Source of the DNA: Maricaulis sp.
GTDB taxonomy: Bacteria > Pseudomonadota > Alphaproteobacteria > Caulobacterales > Maricaulaceae
Direction of reading: 5' to 3'
Length of the DNA stretch: 64,000 nt
Assembly: GCF_030149235.1 (NCBI RefSeq)
Contig: NZ_JASBRW010000014.1
Span: 62,001 to 126,000, forward strand
Below the pieces are notes generated by a model, which was given only the letters and a program-made list of their open reading frames with translations, was not told the origin of the DNA and searched no databases. Numbering within the stretch: position 1 is the stretch's first letter; each line of letters begins with the position of its first letter. Below, one piece after another: positions 26,116-36,231 of this stretch. A program made the position numbers and the translations under genes.

Positions 26116-28185
26116 GTGTTACCTGTGACTACAGACCTTCGCGACGATTGCCTTGTCATCACGGTCAACCACCCGCCCGTCAATGCGCTGTCTCACGCCG
26201 TGCGCGCTGGTCTGGTCGAGGCCCTCGCAACCGCTCGTCCGGGCATGCGGGCCGCCATCATCATCTGTGCCGGCCGCACCTTCTTTTCCGGCGCGGACAT
26301 TTCCGAGTTCGGCAAGCCGCCGCGGGCGCCCTCCCTGCCTGACGTGCTCGCTACAATTGAAGACTGCCCGATCCCGGTCATCGCCGCCATTCACGGCCAG
26401 GCGCTGGGCGGCGGTTTTGAAGTCGCCCTGAGTTGTGATTTCCGGGTCATGGAGGCCAAGGCCAAGGTGGGCCTGCCCGAGGTCAATCTCGGCCTCATTC
26501 CAGGTGCCGGTGGCACGCAGCGCACGCCGCGCCTGGGCGGTCTGGATATCGCCCTGCAGCTGGCCCTGAGCGGCAAGCCGATCCCGGCCCGCCTGGCGGT
26601 TGAGAAGGGCCTGGCCGACATGATCTGCCAGGATGATTTGCTCGCGGATGCCCTCGCCTTCTCCCATCGCGGTGACCTCGCCAAGCGTCGCGTCCGCGAT
26701 ATGCCGGCCCCGGATATGGACGAGACGGTATTTGAGCGCTGGAAAAACCATGCCGCAAAGCGCCAGCGCGGCCAGAACGCGCCGCAGGCGATTCTCGAGG
26801 CGGTGGAGGCTGCCACGGACCTTCCCTTCGACGAAGGCCTCGCCAAAGAGCGCGAACTGTTCAGCGGTCTCGTCGGCGGGGCCCAGTCCCGCGCGATGCG
26901 CCATCTTTTCTTTGCCGAACGCCTGTCCGGCAAGTTGGCCAATCCGGTGCAGGCCGAGCCGAAGCCCATCAATAGCATTGGCGTGGTGGGCGCCGGCACG
27001 ATGGGTGTGGGCATCGCCGCCTCGGCCCTGGCGGGCGGTTACGCGGTGGCCTTGTTTGACGCCAATCCCGACGCGCTGGCCAATGGCCGGGGCCGGATCG
27101 AGGGCATCATCAAGGGTGATGCCAAGAAGGGCCGGATTTCACCGGCCGAAGCGGACGATCGCCACAAGCGGTTGAGCGTGCTCGAGGACTGGTCGGGTTA
27201 TTCCGGCTGCGACCTGATCATTGAAGCCGTGTTCGAGGACATGGATGTCAAGAAAGAGGTTCTGGCCAAGATCGATACCGTCGCGCGTCCTGACGCCCTG
27301 ATCGCGTCGAACACCTCCTATCTCGACATCGACGCCCTGGCCGCCAGCATCTCCAATCCGGAGCGCGTGCTCGGCCTGCATTTCTTCAGCCCGGCGCATA
27401 TCATGCGCCTGCTGGAAATCGTGCGAGGCGCGCAAACCAGCGACGAAGCCCTGATGACGGCCCTCGCCCTCGCCAAGCGCATGCGCAAGGTGGGCGTGGT
27501 ATCCGGTGTCTGTCACGGTTTCATCGGCAACCGCATGCTCAGCGGTTATGGCCGCGAAGCCGGACTTTTGCTGCTCGAAGGCGCCTCTCCGGAGGAGATC
27601 GACAAGGCCCTGCTCGATTTCGGCATGCCGATGGGCCCTTTCGCCATGGGCGACATGGCCGGACTGGATATCGGCTATATGAACCGCAAGAAGCTCGACC
27701 CGGCCCTGTTCGAGGAACGCGCATCCCGCGTGCATGACCGCCTCGTCGAAGCTGGATGCAAGGGGCAGAAAACGGGCTCGGGCTTTTACACCTACGACCC
27801 GGAAACGCGGGCCGCATCGCCCAATCCCCTCGCTGACGAGATTATCGATCAGGTCCGCGCCGAAGCGCAGGTCACGCCGCGCTCGATCAGCGCCGAGGAA
27901 ATCGTTGAACGGTGTATCTTCGCCCTGATCAATGAAGGCGCCCAGCTACTTGGCGAGGGCATCGCCCAGCGCGGCAGTGATGTGGATGTCGTTTATGCCA
28001 ATGGGTATGGCTTCCCGCGCTATCGCGGCGGCCCGTTCTTCTATGCCGATGAGGTCGGGCTGGATCATGTGCTGGCGCGGATCAAAGCGTTCGGTCAGTC
28101 CGATCCGCGTTGGTGGACACCCTCCCCCTTACTGCAGACGCTTGCTGATACCGGCGGCCGATTGAGCACCTATACGCCGGAGTAA
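26116..28185 (+). CDS. Fused enoyl-CoA hydratase / 3-hydroxyacyl-CoA dehydrogenase
   Basis: FadB/FadJ-like bifunctional enzyme of 689 residues. The crotonase domain (about 1-190) retains both catalytic glutamate positions, in GGGFEVALSCDF and GLPEVNLGLIPGAGGTQR. The dehydrogenase NAD domain starts with VVGAGTMGVGIA (about 293-304) and carries SNTSYLDI and GLHFFSPAHIMRLLEI. Two C-terminal 3HCDH domains follow. GTG start with AAAAGGAG ahead. It follows kynU by 28 bp and probably serves the beta-oxidation-like steps after ring reduction, although fatty acid substrates are possible. Confidence 0.92.
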   Translation: MLPVTTDLRDDCLVITVNHPPVNALSHAVRAGLVEALATARPGMRAAIIICAGRTFFSGADISEFGKPPRAPSLPDVLATIEDCPIPVIAAIHGQALGGGFEVALSCDFRVMEAKAKVGLPEVNLGLIPGAGGTQRTPRLGGLDIALQLALSGKPIPARLAVEKGLADMICQDDLLADALAFSHRGDLAKRRVRDMPAPDMDETVFERWKNHAAKRQRGQNAPQAILEAVEAATDLPFDEGLAKERELFSGLVGGAQSRAMRHLFFAERLSGKLANPVQAEPKPINSIGVVGAGTMGVGIAASALAGGYAVALFDANPDALANGRGRIEGIIKGDAKKGRISPAEADDRHKRLSVLEDWSGYSGCDLIIEAVFEDMDVKKEVLAKIDTVARPDALIASNTSYLDIDALAASISNPERVLGLHFFSPAHIMRLLEIVRGAQTSDEALMTALALAKRMRKVGVVSGVCHGFIGNRMLSGYGREAGLLLLEGASPEEIDKALLDFGMPMGPFAMGDMAGLDIGYMNRKKLDPALFEERASRVHDRLVEAGCKGQKTGSGFYTYDPETRAASPNPLADEIIDQVRAEAQVTPRSISAEEIVERCIFALINEGAQLLGEGIAQRGSDVDVVYANGYGFPRYRGGPFFYADEVGLDHVLARIKAFGQSDPRWWTPSPLLQTLADTGGRLSTYTPE

Positions 28186-28223
28186 TCGGCCCTTCAGAAC
28201 AGGCCTTGCCTCGCCGCGCCCAG

Positions 28224-28241
28224 TTAGTTTAAGTCTAAAAT
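28224..28241 (+). promoter_or_regulatory. AT-rich candidate promoter/operator before the aminobenzoyl-CoA genes
   Basis: TTAG (28224-28227) and CTAA (28235-28238) form an imperfect inverted repeat, and TAAAAT (28236-28241) resembles a -10 box. It lies in the 74 bp gap before the monooxygenase/reductase gene and is a plausible site for the MarR protein encoded downstream. This is inference from position and composition. Confidence 0.3.
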
Positions 28242-28259
28242 AATAGCGGGAGGATGGCC

Positions 28260-30536
28260 ATGAAGATTGCGTGCCTTGGCGGCGGCCCAGCCGGCCTCTA
28301 CTTCGCGATTTCGATGAAGCTTCGCGATCCCGATTGCGAGATCGACGTCTATGAGCGCAATCGTCCCGGTGACACATTCGGATGGGGCGTGGTCTTCTCG
28401 GACCAGACCATGGAAAACCTGGCCGGCAATGACCCGGTCAGCGCCAAGGCGATCGGCGACAGTCTTGCCCATTGGGATGATATCGAGGTCCACTTCAAGG
28501 GCGAGGTTGAACGCTCTGGCGGGCACGGGTTTTGTGGCATCGGCCGCAAGCACCTGCTCAATCTGTTACATGACCGCGCGCGTGAACTCGATGTTGGCCT
28601 GCATTTCGAGACCGAGATCGATGCCGATCTGAGCCGGTTCGGTGATGCGGACATGATCGTAGCTTCGGACGGGCTCAACTCGAAGATCCGCCAGGCATTT
28701 GCCCCCACCTTCAGGCCCGACATCGAGACCCGCACCAATAAATTCGTCTGGCTGGGCACAGAAAAAGTCTTCGAGGCCTTCACCTTCATTTTCACCGAAA
28801 CCGAACATGGCTGGGTCTGGGCCCACGCCTATCGGTTCGATGACAACACTTCGACCTTCATTGTCGAGTGCGCGCCGGACACCTGGGCCGCGCTCGGCTT
28901 TGAGGAGATGGACCAGGACGAGACCTGCCGCGCGTGTGAGGCCTTGTTCGCGGACTGGCTGGATGGCCATGCGCTGATGTCGAATGCCCGCCACCTTCGC
29001 GGTTCGGCCTGGCTCAACTTTCCCCGGGTGCTGTGTGAAACGTGGGTGCACGAGAATGTCGTCCTGCTCGGAGATGCCGCCCACACCGCGCATTTCTCGA
29101 TCGGCTCCGGTACCAAGCTGGCCTTTGAGGACGCAATCATGCTGGCCGAGGTACTGACCTCGGCCGACAAGCCCATCGCGGAGGGGCTCAAGGACTATCA
29201 GGAAGCCCGCAAGGTCGAAGTGCTCAAGCTTCAAAGCGCAGCGCGAAATTCCACTGAATGGTTTGAGAATCTTGACCGTTATCTTGGCTTTGAGCCCAAG
29301 CAATTCGCCTATTCGCTGCTTACCCGCTCACAGCGCATCAGCCATGAAAACCTGCGCCTGCGGGATGAGGCCTGGCTGGCGGGCGTGGAACGCTGGTTCT
29401 GCGGCCAGGACCGGGCCCGCCCACCCATGTTTGCGCCATTCGAGATGCGCGAGATGCGGCTTGAAAACCGGGTCGTGGTCTCGCCGATGTGCATGTATTC
29501 CGCGCAGGACGGCACCCCCGACGCCTTTCACAAGGTCCATTACGGGGCACGCGCCATGGGCGGGGCTGGACTTGTCTATACCGAGATGACCGATGTCAGC
29601 CGTGACGGCCGGATCACGCCGGGATGCGCGGGTCTCTACAAGGATGAACACGTCGCAGCCTGGCGTGAGATCACCGATTTCGCTCACGCTCAGTCGGACG
29701 CCAAAATGGTTGTCCAGCTGTCTCATGCCGGTCGCAAAGGTTCGACCAAGCTCGGCTGGGAGGGCTATGACATGCCGCTTGATGAGGGCAATTGGACCCT
29801 CGTCGCGCCCTCTCCACTCCCCTGGGACACGGACAACCAGGTGCCGGCGGAAATGAGCCGAGCCGATATGGATGCGGTCAAGGCGGATTTCGTGGCGGCG
29901 ACCAAACGGGCCATCGAAGCCGGTTTCGACATGGTCGAACTGCATTGCGCTCACGGGTACCTGCTATCGAGCTTCCTGACCCCAATCTCCAACCAGCGCA
30001 GCGATGAGTATGGCGGCAGCCTGCAAGCCCGTCTCACTTACCCGCTCGAAGTCTTCGAGGCGATGCGCGCGGTCTGGCCGTCCGACCGCCCGATGGCGGT
30101 GCGGATCTCTGCCACTGACTGGCTCGGCGATGAGGGCGTAAGTGGCGAGGACAGCATAGCGATCGCCGCAGCTTTTTCTGATGCCGGCGCCGACCTGATC
30201 GATGTGTCCGCCGGCCAGACCAGCCCGCGCGCCCGGCCTGTCTATGGGCGCATGTTCCAGACCCCCTTCTCCGACCAGATCCGTAACCAGACCGGCTGCG
30301 CGACCATGGCGGTGGGCAATATTTTCGAACCGGACCACGTCAATTCGATTCTCGCCGCCGGGCGCGCCGATCTGGTCGCCCTGGCCCGGCCGCATCTGGC
30401 CGACCCGAACTGGACCCTGCGCGCCGCCGCCGAGCTCGGCTATCGTGGTGTCCGCATCCCTCCACAGTATGAGGCCGGGTTCGAGCAACTCGCCCGCAAT
30501 CTTCAACGCGCCCAGCAAATGGAGCTGAAAGCATGA
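28260..30536 (+). CDS. Fused 2-aminobenzoyl-CoA monooxygenase/reductase (ACMR-like)
   Basis: Two-domain flavoenzyme of 758 residues. The N-terminal half (about 1-380) is an FAD monooxygenase with GGGPAG (7-12), an [11 protein letters not shown] block and [24 protein letters not shown]. The C-terminal half (about 390-750) is an old-yellow-enzyme reductase with [28 protein letters not shown] and [28 protein letters not shown]. This fusion is characteristic of 2-aminobenzoyl-CoA monooxygenase/reductase, described in Azoarcus evansii, and of salicylyl-CoA 5-hydroxylases. ACMR makes 2-amino-5-oxocyclohex-1-enecarboxyl-CoA. The kyn genes favour that role. The ATG at 28260 has GGGAGG at better spacing than the ATG at 28254. 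Confidence 0.92.
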   Translation: MKIACLGGGPAGLYFAISMKLRDPDCEIDVYERNRPGDTFGWGVVFSDQTMENLAGNDPVSAKAIGDSLAHWDDIEVHFKGEVERSGGHGFCGIGRKHLLNLLHDRARELDVGLHFETEIDADLSRFGDADMIVASDGLNSKIRQAFAPTFRPDIETRTNKFVWLGTEKVFEAFTFIFTETEHGWVWAHAYRFDDNTSTFIVECAPDTWAALGFEEMDQDETCRACEALFADWLDGHALMSNARHLRGSAWLNFPRVLCETWVHENVVLLGDAAHTAHFSIGSGTKLAFEDAIMLAEVLTSADKPIAEGLKDYQEARKVEVLKLQSAARNSTEWFENLDRYLGFEPKQFAYSLLTRSQRISHENLRLRDEAWLAGVERWFCGQDRARPPMFAPFEMREMRLENRVVVSPMCMYSAQDGTPDAFHKVHYGARAMGGAGLVYTEMTDVSRDGRITPGCAGLYKDEHVAAWREITDFAHAQSDAKMVVQLSHAGRKGSTKLGWEGYDMPLDEGNWTLVAPSPLPWDTDNQVPAEMSRADMDAVKADFVAATKRAIEAGFDMVELHCAHGYLLSSFLTPISNQRSDEYGGSLQARLTYPLEVFEAMRAVWPSDRPMAVRISATDWLGDEGVSGEDSIAIAAAFSDAGADLIDVSAGQTSPRARPVYGRMFQTPFSDQIRNQTGCATMAVGNIFEPDHVNSILAAGRADLVALARPHLADPNWTLRAAAELGYRGVRIPPQYEAGFEQLARNLQRAQQMELKA

Positions 30537-31291
30537 CCACCCTGCAAGGCCGTCGCGCCGTGATCACTGGTGGAGGCACCGGTATTGGCCTCGCTTGCGC
30601 CCGCGACATCGCGGCCCAGGGCGCCGAGGTAATCCTCATGGCTCGCAATCTGGAGCGGCTGCAACAGGCCGCCAGCGAGATCAGTGGCGCCCGCGCCGTG
30701 CAGCTGGATGTCACCGAGGATGCCAGCGTCGAAGCCGCCTTCACCGAGGCGCGTGAGGGCGGCACAATCGACATCCTGATCAATAATGCCGGCATTGCGG
30801 CCGCTTCGGCCTTTCACAAGACCACGATCGAGGAATGGCGGCGCATCCAGGCGGTCAATGTCGAAGGCCTTGTGCGTTGTTCGCTCGCGGTCGTCGACGA
30901 TATGCGCAAGGCGGACTATGCCCGGATCGTCAATATTGCCTCCATCGCAGGCCTTCGCGGCGGGGCCTATATCAGCCCCTATGTGGCCTCCAAGCATGCT
31001 GTCGTGGGACTGACCAAATCGCTGTCACTGGAATATGCCCACACACAGCTCACCGTGAATGCGATCTGCCCAGGCTATGTCGACACCGCCATCGTCGACA
31101 ATTCCATCGCCAATATCATGGCCAAGACCGGGCGTTCGCGCGAGGAGGCCCTCGCCGAGCTGACCAAAAACAACCCGCAGGGACGGTTGATCACGCCGGA
31201 AGAGGTAGCCGAGGCCGTGACCTGGCTGTGTTCGCCCCTCTCCGCCTCGGTCTCCGGCCAGGCGATCATGGTCTCCGGCGGAGCCATCTGA
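30533..31291 (+). CDS. SDR family oxidoreductase (3-hydroxyacyl-CoA dehydrogenase-like)
   Basis: Short-chain dehydrogenase of 252 residues. It has the cofactor motif TGGGTGIG near the N-terminus, NNAG (about 83-86), and the catalytic YVASK with the preceding serine in [12 protein letters not shown]. Its ATGA overlap with the monooxygenase/reductase suggests translational coupling. In this cluster it likely oxidises or reduces an alicyclic hydroxy/oxo-acyl-CoA intermediate. The exact substrate is inferred from context. Confidence 0.9.
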   Translation: MTTLQGRRAVITGGGTGIGLACARDIAAQGAEVILMARNLERLQQAASEISGARAVQLDVTEDASVEAAFTEAREGGTIDILINNAGIAAASAFHKTTIEEWRRIQAVNVEGLVRCSLAVVDDMRKADYARIVNIASIAGLRGGAYISPYVASKHAVVGLTKSLSLEYAHTQLTVNAICPGYVDTAIVDNSIANIMAKTGRSREEALAELTKNNPQGRLITPEEVAEAVTWLCSPLSASVSGQAIMVSGGAI

Positions 31292-31773
31292 TGCCGGAAC
31301 GGCCGGACACTTATCAGGATCGTGATGCGGTCCGGCTCTGGCTGCAAATCTATCAGACCACGAGCCTGATCGAACAACGCATCCGGTCGCGGCTGAGCCA
31401 GGAATTCGGTGTCAGCCTCGCCCGCTTCGATTTGCTGTCTGCCCTGGTCCGTGAGGACAAGCCCATGACAATGGGCGCGCTGTCGCGCCGGCTTCTGGTC
31501 AGTAATGGCAATGTCACCGGTCTGATTTCCCGCCTGGTCGAGGACGGCCTGGTGACGCGTAATCCGGATCCGCAAGACCGCCGGGTCATGGTGATCGAGC
31601 TGACGGCGCAGGGACGGCGCGATTTCACCCGCATGGCCGAGGCTCATGCCGGTTGGCTCAATGAATTCATCGGTCAGATCGATCCGGCCTTGACCCACCG
31701 CCTGCGCGACGATCTCGTCGCGCTGCGGCGCAGCCTTCACCCCAATGAGGACGAGCAAGCTGATGCAAGCTGA
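31291..31773 (+). CDS. MarR family transcriptional regulator
   Basis: Winged-helix regulator of 160 residues. The recognition region is [31 protein letters not shown], and the wing carries [18 protein letters not shown], the MarR DxRxxxxxLT signature. The ATG forms TGATG with the SDR stop, and the 3' end overlaps the next gene. Members of this family often sense aromatic acids or their CoA thioesters, so this is the likely local controller of the aminobenzoyl-CoA genes. The AT-rich repeat at 28224-28241 is a possible target. Confidence 0.93.
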   Translation: MPERPDTYQDRDAVRLWLQIYQTTSLIEQRIRSRLSQEFGVSLARFDLLSALVREDKPMTMGALSRRLLVSNGNVTGLISRLVEDGLVTRNPDPQDRRVMVIELTAQGRRDFTRMAEAHAGWLNEFIGQIDPALTHRLRDDLVALRRSLHPNEDEQADAS

Positions 31774-32572
31774 GACCTATTCCCCCGAACATTTCCTGTG
31801 GCAGTTCGATAACGGCGTCGCGACCATCACGCTGAACCGTCCGGACCGGAAAAACCCTCTGACTTTCGAGAGCTATGCCGAGCTGCGCGATCTCTATCGC
31901 GAGCTCGTCTATTGCCGCGATGTCAAAGCCCTCATCCTGACCGGCGCGGGTGGAAATTTCTCTTCCGGCGGAGATGTGCACGACATTATCGGGCCCCTGG
32001 TCGAAATGGACATGCCGCAATTGCTCGATTTCACGCGCATGACCGGAGATCTGGTCAAGGCCATGCGCGCCTGTCCGCAGCCCATCATTGCGGCCATCGA
32101 CGGCGTTTGCGTGGGCGCCGGCGCAATCATGGCGATGTCCTCAGACCTGCGGATCGCCACGCCGGAGGCCAAGACCGCTTTCCTGTTCAACCGCGTCGGC
32201 CTGGCCGGCTGTGATATGGGCGCATGTGCGATCCTGCCCCGCATTATCGGTCAGGGCCGCGCCTCGGAACTGTTGTTCTTCGGGCGCTCCATGAGTGCTG
32301 AGGAAGGCCTGAACTGGGGCTTTTTCAACGCCGTGATTGAGGCGGGCGCGCTGATGGATGAAGCGCGCAAATGGGCTGAGCGCATCAATGCCGGCCCGAA
32401 TTTCGCCAATGCCATGACCAAGAACCAGCTCAACATGGAATGGGATATGAGCCTCGAGGCAGCCATCGAGGCGGAGGCCCAGGCCCAGGCCATCTGTATG
32501 CAGACGCGCGATTTCGAACGCGCCTATCGCGCCTTCGTCGCCAAGGAAAAACCCGTATTCGAGGGTGATTAA
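31763..32572 (+). CDS. Crotonase-family enzyme (enoyl-CoA hydratase-like)
   Basis: Crotonase-fold protein of 269 residues. It shows [11 protein letters not shown] (oxyanion hole) and [19 protein letters not shown]. The stretch that in hydratases contains the general base PE(V/I)xxGLIPGAGG reads [21 protein letters not shown], so the usual glutamate is missing and an aspartate appears in GCDMG. The family includes dehalogenases, hydrolases and isomerases, so hydration is not assured. It overlaps the marR end. ATG 31763 is preferred to ATG 31745 because GAGG lies at workable distance. Confidence 0.88.
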   Translation: MQAETYSPEHFLWQFDNGVATITLNRPDRKNPLTFESYAELRDLYRELVYCRDVKALILTGAGGNFSSGGDVHDIIGPLVEMDMPQLLDFTRMTGDLVKAMRACPQPIIAAIDGVCVGAGAIMAMSSDLRIATPEAKTAFLFNRVGLAGCDMGACAILPRIIGQGRASELLFFGRSMSAEEGLNWGFFNAVIEAGALMDEARKWAERINAGPNFANAMTKNQLNMEWDMSLEAAIEAEAQAQAICMQTRDFERAYRAFVAKEKPVFEGD

Positions 32573-32575
32573 TCC

Positions 32576-33748
32576 ATGGATAGCAGCTTTCTCAACTGGC
32601 CCTTCTTCTCAGACGATCACCGCGCCGTGGCCGAGACTGTGCGCGGTTTCGCTGCCGAGGTATTCGGCGAGACCGGTTTCGATCATCATGGTGATATCGA
32701 CGAGGAATGCGCCGAGATCCGCCGCCAGCTGGGCGCTGCGGGCCTGACCCGGTATTGCGTGCCGCGTGAGTATGGCGGCGCGAAGGACCAGCTCGATGTG
32801 CGCTCCCTCTGCCTTATCCGAGAGAGCCTCGCCTACCGGTCCGGCCTGGCAGATTTCGTCTTTGCCATGCAGGGGCTCGGGTCCGGGGCGATCAGCCTGT
32901 TCGGAAATGCGCATCAGAAATCCCGCTATCTGCCCGGCGTCGGATCGGGAGATCTCTGCGCCGCCTTCGCGTTGACCGAGCCGGAGGCCGGTTCCGACGT
33001 GGCCGCGATCGCGACGGAAGCGCGCCTCGACCAGGGCGAATGGGTGATCAGCGGGGAAAAGACCTATATCTCCAATGGCGGTATCGCGGACGTCTATGTC
33101 CTGTTTGCCCGCAGCGAGGATGTCCAGGGCGCCCGTGGTCTATCGGCCTTTATCATCCAAGCCGATGACCCCGGGCTGGAAATCGTTGAACGGATCGACA
33201 CCATAGCCCCCCACCCCCTCGCCCGCCTGCGTTTCAACGGGATGCGCATACCGGCTGACCGGCTGATCGCCGAGCGCGGCCAGGGCTTCAAGATTGCCAT
33301 GGCGACGCTGGACGTGTTCCGCTCCACCGTCGGGGCGGCCTCCCTCGGCTTTGCCCGGCGCGCACTGGATGAAGCGACCCGCCGGGCCCAGACCCGGGAA
33401 TTGTTTGGCTCCAGCCTTGCTGATCTGCCCGGCGTGCAGACCCAGCTGGCCGAGATGGCGCTGGATATCGATACCAGTGCCTTGCTGATCTACCGCGCGG
33501 GCTGGGCCAAAGACAGCGGCGCCCCGCGGATCACGCGCGAGGCGGCGATGGCCAAGCTGCACGCGACAGAGACCGCCCAACAGGGCATCGACAAGGCGGT
33601 GCAGATCTTTGGCGGCCTCGGGGTCACCAAGGGCTCGGTACCGGAAGCACTGTACCGGGAGGTCCGGGCGCTGCGCATCTATGAAGGGGCCTCGGAAGTC
33701 CAGAAACTGGTGATCGCGCGCCAGCACCTGGCCAGTGGAGCGCGCTGA
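32576..33748 (+). CDS. Acyl-CoA dehydrogenase
   Basis: FAD flavoprotein of 390 residues. It has [12 protein letters not shown] (flavin/substrate loop), [54 protein letters not shown] with the probable catalytic glutamate in IYEGASE. It sits 3 bp after the crotonase and overlaps the thioesterase start by 1 bp. By context it would dehydrogenate a cyclic or ring-opened acyl-CoA derived from 2-aminobenzoyl-CoA. Confidence 0.93.
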   Translation: MDSSFLNWPFFSDDHRAVAETVRGFAAEVFGETGFDHHGDIDEECAEIRRQLGAAGLTRYCVPREYGGAKDQLDVRSLCLIRESLAYRSGLADFVFAMQGLGSGAISLFGNAHQKSRYLPGVGSGDLCAAFALTEPEAGSDVAAIATEARLDQGEWVISGEKTYISNGGIADVYVLFARSEDVQGARGLSAFIIQADDPGLEIVERIDTIAPHPLARLRFNGMRIPADRLIAERGQGFKIAMATLDVFRSTVGAASLGFARRALDEATRRAQTRELFGSSLADLPGVQTQLAEMALDIDTSALLIYRAGWAKDSGAPRITREAAMAKLHATETAQQGIDKAVQIFGGLGVTKGSVPEALYREVRALRIYEGASEVQKLVIARQHLASGAR

Positions 33749-34158
33749 TGTTCCGCGCCCGTCGCCAGATCCGCTTCGCAGATGTCGACCCGGCCGGGAT
33801 CGTCTTCTATCCGCGCTATTTCGAGATGATCAACGCAACCGTCGAGGACTGGTTCGAACATATCGGATACGGCTTCGCGGACATGATCCGGCGCGATGGT
33901 TATGGCGTGCCGCTGGCGACGATCGAGGTGGATTTCAAACGCCCGAGCGAACTCGATGACTGGCTGGACTTTACGCTGGACGTAAAAGCCCTGGGCAGCA
34001 GCTCCATCCAGGTCGACATCACGGCCCGCTGCGGCGAAGAAATCCGGCTGATCGCCCGTCCGGTTCTGGTTTTCGTCAAGACCGAAGCCACCCGTCCGGT
34101 CCGCATACCCGACGCCTTACGAGAAAAAATCGAGCACTATCAGCGAGGTCAGGCATGA
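33748..34158 (+). CDS. Acyl-CoA thioesterase, 4-hydroxybenzoyl-CoA thioesterase type
   Basis: Hot-dog fold protein of 136 residues. The motif RFADVDPAGIVFYPRYFEM closely follows the catalytic-aspartate segment of Pseudomonas-type 4-hydroxybenzoyl-CoA thioesterase (D in DVDPAG). It may rescue CoA from dead-end aryl or alicyclic thioesters of the pathway. One-base overlap with the acyl-CoA dehydrogenase stop and four-base overlap with the Rid gene indicate tight operon packing. Confidence 0.92.
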   Translation: MFRARRQIRFADVDPAGIVFYPRYFEMINATVEDWFEHIGYGFADMIRRDGYGVPLATIEVDFKRPSELDDWLDFTLDVKALGSSSIQVDITARCGEEIRLIARPVLVFVKTEATRPVRIPDALREKIEHYQRGQA

Positions 34159-34547
34159 TACATTTACAGCCACCAGGCTGGCCCCGTCCGAAGGGCTATT
34201 CCAATGGCATTGTCGCGGATGGCCAACTCGTCTTTGTTGCCGGCCAGATCGGCTGGGACGAAACCGAAGCGCTGGTGTCCGATGATTTCGCGGAACAGTT
34301 CGAACAGGTCCTGGTCAACACGCTGGCTGTGCTCAAGGAAGCCGGCGCCGGGCCTCAGCACATTGTCCGGATGACCGGCTATGTCACGGACAAGCAGGAG
34401 TATCTCGGCGCCCTCAGGGCGGTGGGAGAGATCTGGAAACGCCATATCGGTCGCAATTACCCGGTCATGGCCTTTCTGGAGGTCCAGGCCCTGATTGAAG
34501 ACCGGGCCAAGATCGAGATCGAAACCACCGCGGTTATACCGCGCTAA
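34155..34547 (+). CDS. Rid (YjgF/YER057c) family protein without the RidA arginine
   Basis: A 130-residue Rid-fold protein. It has PKGYSNGIVADGQLVFVAGQIGWD and TVKIEIE-like KIEIETTAV at the C-terminal strand. The residue matching catalytic Arg105 of RidA is not arginine: the local sequence is NYPVMAFLEVQAL where RidA has PARSCVEVARL. This places it with Rid groups that lack that arginine. Position in the aminobenzoyl-CoA operon suggests handling of the enamine/imine intermediate that must lose ammonia, but generic RidA activity should not be assumed. Confidence 0.9.
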   Translation: MIHLQPPGWPRPKGYSNGIVADGQLVFVAGQIGWDETEALVSDDFAEQFEQVLVNTLAVLKEAGAGPQHIVRMTGYVTDKQEYLGALRAVGEIWKRHIGRNYPVMAFLEVQALIEDRAKIEIETTAVIPR

Positions 34548-34582
34548 CCCATCGCTTCGTCGCAGCCATCGGGGAGGATGTC

Positions 34583-36211
34583 ATGACGATGATCGAAAGC
34601 GGCCATATCGACAGCTTCACGCGGGATCATCTCCCGCCGATGGAGCAATGGCCGGAATTCCGTTTTGACCAGGAAGACCTGGCTTATCCCGAGCGTCTCA
34701 ATGCGGCCGGGGTGCTGCTCGATGGCGCGGTCGCCAATGGCTATGGTGACAAGACTGCGATCATCACACCGAGCCGTCGGATCAGCTATCGGGACCTGTT
34801 GGAGCAGGCCAATCGCATCGCCAACTACCTGACCCGCGAGCTCGGTATCGTCCCCGGCAATCGGGTCTTGCTGCACGGGTTCAATTCCATCGAGCTATCC
34901 GCCGCCTGGTTCGCCGTCATCAAGACCGGTGCAGTCGCGGTCACGACCATGCCGATGCTGCGGGCCGCCGAGCTGTCAAAAATCACCAGCAAGGCCGACG
35001 TTGATATCGCGCTCTGCGATGTCGGCCTTCTCGAGGTCGTGGAGGAAACAGCGACCTTGACCGGCAAGTTGAGGACGATTGCAGCCTGGGGAGACGGTGG
35101 CGCGCTGGACCGCGCCCTGCCCGAAATGTCGACCAATTTCGTCAATGCCGACACGGCCCGGGATGATGTTGCGCTATTGGCGTGTACGTCCGGTACAACA
35201 GGTGAGCCAAAGGCCTGTGCCCATTTTCACTCCGCCATTCTGGCCATGGCCGACACCTTCGGCCGGCACACACTGGCCCCCGAGGCGGACGAGATCTACA
35301 CCGGCACCCCGCCGCTGGCTTTTACCTTCGGGCTCGGCGCCTTCCTTGTCTTTCCGGCCCGCTTCGGTCTGACGGTGGCGCTGCCGGAGCGGCCCGGCTT
35401 TGAAGCGCTTTGCGAAACCATTGAGGCCTGCAAGGCGACGACGGTTTTCACCGCGCCCACAGGATATCGCGCCATGATGGGACTTTGGCAGGATTATGAT
35501 CTGTCATCCCTGCGCAAGGCGGTCTCAGCGGGGGAGCACCTGCCCCAGGCGACATCGGATGAGTTTCATGCCCGCACGGGACTGCGGCTGATCGACGGTA
35601 TTGGTGCAACCGAGATGATCCACATCTTCATCTCCGCTTCCGGATCCCTGATTCGGCCCGGAGCGACGGGGCAAGCGGTACCGGGATATCAGGCTGAATT
35701 GCTCGATGATGCCGGCCAGCCCGTGCCGGAGGGGGAAATCGGACGCCTCGCCCTGAAAGGTCCAACCGGCTGCCTCTATCTCGATGATGAGCGCCAGAAA
35801 ACCTATGTCCAGAAGGGCTGGAACTTGACCGGTGACCTCTACCGCCGTGATGCCGAGGGTTATTATTGGTACGTCTCCCGCGCCGACGATCTGATCGTGT
35901 CCTCGGGCTATAACATCGCCGGTCCGGAGGTCGAGCAGGCCTTATTAAGCCATGATGCAGTCGCGGAAACGGCCGTGATTGGCGAAGCCGATCAGGAGCG
36001 CGGCGCCATCATCAAAGCTTTCGTCGTCCTGGCGCAGGGGTGGTCCGGGAACGCGGACCTCGTCGCTGAACTGCAAACCCATGTGAAGTCTGAGATTGCG
36101 CCTTACAAATATCCGCGCGACATCGAGTTTATCGATCAGTTGCCCAAGACACAGACCGGCAAAATTCAGCGTTTCAAACTGCGCCGCGAGGCGATAAGTC
36201 TCGATCACTGA
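34583..36211 (+). CDS. Aryl-CoA ligase, probable 2-aminobenzoate-CoA ligase
   Basis: ANL-family adenylate-forming enzyme of 542 residues. It carries the P-loop ACTSGTTGEPKACAHFH, IGATEMIHIF (A5), LTGDLYRRDAEGYYWYVSRADDLIVSSGYNIAGPEVE (A7/A8) and the A10 lysine in PKTQTGKIQRFKLR. Overall form matches benzoate/2-aminobenzoate-CoA ligases. It would activate the anthranilate released by KynU. GGGGAGG precedes the ATG at 34583. Other aryl acids cannot be excluded. Confidence 0.92.
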   Translation: MTMIESGHIDSFTRDHLPPMEQWPEFRFDQEDLAYPERLNAAGVLLDGAVANGYGDKTAIITPSRRISYRDLLEQANRIANYLTRELGIVPGNRVLLHGFNSIELSAAWFAVIKTGAVAVTTMPMLRAAELSKITSKADVDIALCDVGLLEVVEETATLTGKLRTIAAWGDGGALDRALPEMSTNFVNADTARDDVALLACTSGTTGEPKACAHFHSAILAMADTFGRHTLAPEADEIYTGTPPLAFTFGLGAFLVFPARFGLTVALPERPGFEALCETIEACKATTVFTAPTGYRAMMGLWQDYDLSSLRKAVSAGEHLPQATSDEFHARTGLRLIDGIGATEMIHIFISASGSLIRPGATGQAVPGYQAELLDDAGQPVPEGEIGRLALKGPTGCLYLDDERQKTYVQKGWNLTGDLYRRDAEGYYWYVSRADDLIVSSGYNIAGPEVEQALLSHDAVAETAVIGEADQERGAIIKAFVVLAQGWSGNADLVAELQTHVKSEIAPYKYPRDIEFIDQLPKTQTGKIQRFKLRREAISLDH

Positions 36212-36231
36212 ACCGGGAAAAGGAGTGCGGC

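Noticed and set aside
24846-26183. Minus-strand open frame of 445 codons opposite kynU
   Set aside because: KynU is certain on the plus strand, with PLP motifs in place. The opposite frame is composition-driven.
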